Assembly: GCA_028684065.1 (NCBI GenBank)
Contig: JAQUGO010000003.1
Coordinates: 184,171-248,170, forward strand
DNA: 64,000 nucleotides
DNA from: Sulfurospirillaceae bacterium
Lineage (GTDB): Bacteria; Campylobacterota; Campylobacteria; Campylobacterales; Sulfurospirillaceae
Direction: 5' to 3'
In this document: piece after piece, positions 62,653-64,000 of the stretch
Layout: each line of letters begins with the position of its first letter
Numbering within the stretch: position 1 is the first letter of the stretch
Notes under the pieces: model-generated
Told to the model about the DNA's origin: nothing
Databases searched by the model: none
What the model saw: only the letters and a program-made list of their open reading frames with translations
Program-made: the position numbers and the translations under genes

Positions 62653-63912
62653 TTATTTGGATTGTTTTATGATGCTATTGTACTCTAATGCTTCGATATT
62701 TTCAAAGTTGAAATAATTATATCCTTCATTATGCTCATAGGTAAAATCAATTTGGTGAGCTTTAGTAATGTGATAAACGATATAAAGTCCTAATCCAAAG
62801 CTATGGTGAGATATTTTTTCTTGAACAAAAGGTTCTAAATAGTGTGATAATTCATATTTTAGAGGCTTTCCTTGACTAATAAATTCAATTTTAGATACAG
62901 TTGCTACAATTTTTATTTTTTGATCATTGGAATATTTGATACCATTATCGATAATATTTTTCATAGCCGTTGTAAAAAGCCTAAAGTCTACATGTAAGAC
63001 TAAATCATCTGCAATATCTAATTCAATTTGTGACAGTGGAATCATTGCAACATCAATGGCTTCATCAAGTAAGTCCACCAAGCGATAGGGTTTTACATTT
63101 TTAATGCCTTCACCAGACGTTATTTGTTCAATGGATGCAAATTCATTAATGAGTAATTCTAGCTTTTCAAAAGTGCCAATAAGTCGTTCTTTTTGTTTTC
63201 CCGCGTCAAGCATTTCCGCACTAATACGCCCTTTTGTAATAGGTGTTTTAAGTTCATGCATAATGTTGCGTAAAAAAAGTTGTCTAGAGTGATTCAGTTT
63301 ATTGATTTGTTCAACAGCATTATGAAAAGAATTAGAGACTTGAGAAATTTCATCTTCGCCATCGATTTTACAATTGATATCAAGGTCTCCTTTGGCAAAT
63401 CTATCCATTTGGCGTTTCAGTTTACGCAGTGGTTTAAGCTTTCGAATAGTTAAGATATAAGCAACAATAATAATCAGAAAAACTGCAGCAAAAATCATCT
63501 TAATTAAGTCGTAACGATAAGGCTGATAATCTTCATCTTTGAGAAGTAATGTCGTGTATTTTGTTTCTACAAGTAAGTAATGGTCACTATCGTACCTTAA
63601 AATAGCACTGGTTCCAATGCGATCACTAATTTTTTGAATGATTTGTGCATTCTTGATAATGTATTCTTTTGTAGGCTCATCAGAAATTTCTCGCATTCTA
63701 TAGCCTTGCACTTGCTTTTGTAGTTCGTCATTGGTGATGAAATTATTTAAATGGAAAAGGGTTGCACGTGCAATAATCGAGTATTTATTGTTGAGTTTTT
63801 CTGTATAACTTTGTTTATCGTATTCAAGCAAAAAGAGTAATGCTAAAAAAATACTGGCAATACTGATTGCAAAAATAAAGGTGATGCTGTAAAAGATAGA
63901 AGACTTTGTCAT
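62653..63912 (-). CDS. Sensor histidine kinase (ArsS-like)
   Basis: A 419-residue membrane kinase. Helices at about 8-30 and 136-158 frame a periplasmic sensor. A HAMP-like segment follows (RKLKPLRKLKRQMDRFAKGD, about 157-205). The His box MHELKTPITKGRI (about residue 217), N box NIIDNGIKYS and G box SFGLGLYIVYH are intact, although the DxGxG box is weak. The sequence pattern and the gene order (response regulator first) fit the ArsS kinase of acid-responsive ArsRS systems in Helicobacter and relatives; the signal here is unknown. The ATG overlaps the regulator stop by 4 bases. Confidence 0.85.
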   Translation of the reverse strand: MTKSSIFYSITFIFAISIASIFLALLFLLEYDKQSYTEKLNNKYSIIARATLFHLNNFITNDELQKQVQGYRMREISDEPTKEYIIKNAQIIQKISDRIGTSAILRYDSDHYLLVETKYTTLLLKDEDYQPYRYDLIKMIFAAVFLIIIVAYILTIRKLKPLRKLKRQMDRFAKGDLDINCKIDGEDEISQVSNSFHNAVEQINKLNHSRQLFLRNIMHELKTPITKGRISAEMLDAGKQKERLIGTFEKLELLINEFASIEQITSGEGIKNVKPYRLVDLLDEAIDVAMIPLSQIELDIADDLVLHVDFRLFTTAMKNIIDNGIKYSNDQKIKIVATVSKIEFISQGKPLKYELSHYLEPFVQEKISHHSFGLGLYIVYHITKAHQIDFTYEHNEGYNYFNFENIEALEYNSIIKQSK

Positions 63913-64000
63913 TGAAGAAACTTGTATCCTATGCCTCTAATTGCGTGTATATAGGTTGGTTCTTTAGGATTTTCACCTAGTTTATGACGAATCCTTCCAA
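63909..64000 (-). CDS. OmpR-family response regulator, C-terminal end (cut by window end)
   Basis: Only the last 29 codons are present: GRIRHKLGENPKEP then TYIHAIRGIGYKFLQ, the wing of a winged-helix DNA-binding domain of OmpR/PhoB regulators. Its TGA overlaps the kinase ATG (ATGA), so it is the partner regulator of the ArsS-like kinase, transcribed first. Confidence 0.88.
   Translation of the reverse strand, partial: GRIRHKLGENPKEPTYIHAIRGIGYKFLQ

Overview
The window looks like a chromosome segment of a free-living member of the Campylobacterota (Epsilonproteobacteria), most likely a Sulfurospirillum-type organism. This is inferred from the low G+C sequence, the rpmH-rnpA-yidD-yidC-jag-mnmE block, the lolA/secA/lolC-E neighbourhood, an ArsS-like sensor kinase, a HAIR-like heat-shock operator at clpB, and a type II secretion/type IV pilus cluster whose gene order recalls the Campylobacter Cts transformation genes. 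No tRNA, rRNA, CRISPR array, transposase or prophage gene was seen. Coding density is very high; the longest gap without a gene is about 258 bases, upstream of clpB.

Layout. 1-10.2 kb holds the end of an RND efflux pump, rmuC, an NnrS-like membrane protein, thiol peroxidase, small enzymes, a two-domain cell-wall lipoprotein, a Pif1/RecD-like helicase, a FliL-like periplasmic protein and a NifX-like protein. 10.3-27.2 kb is one pilus or pseudopilus locus: a giant MshQ-like LamG surface protein, four prepilin-like proteins, assembly proteins of the PilM/N, PilO and PilP/MshK types, a secretin, an ExeA/MshM-like ATPase, a TPR protein, the GspE/MshE ATPase, the GspF/MshG platform and a 31-residue membrane peptide. 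Two major-pilin-like genes lie on the opposite strand, and one of them is interrupted by an in-frame TGA. 27.4-34.6 kb holds a UvrD-like helicase, rhodanese, a DUF255 protein, a MerR regulator facing an atypical isochorismatase-fold protein, and htpG. 34.7-39.9 kb is a minus-strand run of ctpA, purC, purS, purQ, a BatD-like gene, plsC and crcB. clpB follows, with a consensus promoter overlapping a HAIR-like operator. 44.6-49.1 kb is a tight four-gene operon for B12-dependent glutamate mutase (S, E and L components) plus an AMP-forming ligase. 49.2-53.9 kb is the ribosome/membrane-insertion/tRNA-modification block. The end holds nhaA, a heme-sensor GGDEF-EAL protein, lolA, secA, lolC/E, a small degenerate GGDEF-like protein and an ArsS-type two-component system cut by the window end.

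Three things stand out. First, the 10-base palindrome TTACATGTAA occurs at least 15 times exactly, with about ten further one-mismatch copies. It occurs inside genes (mostly encoding Leu-His-Val) and as paired inverted copies forming hairpins between convergent genes. This is the pattern of a highly iterated palindrome or DNA-uptake sequence, and it lies beside a Cts/MSHA-like locus. Second, the glutamate mutase-ligase operon suggests that 3-methylaspartate is made and activated for an unknown product. Third, two essential or conserved genes of one operon, rnpA and mnmE, appear to lack ATG/GTG/TTG starts and to begin at ATT and ATA codons overlapping the upstream gene.
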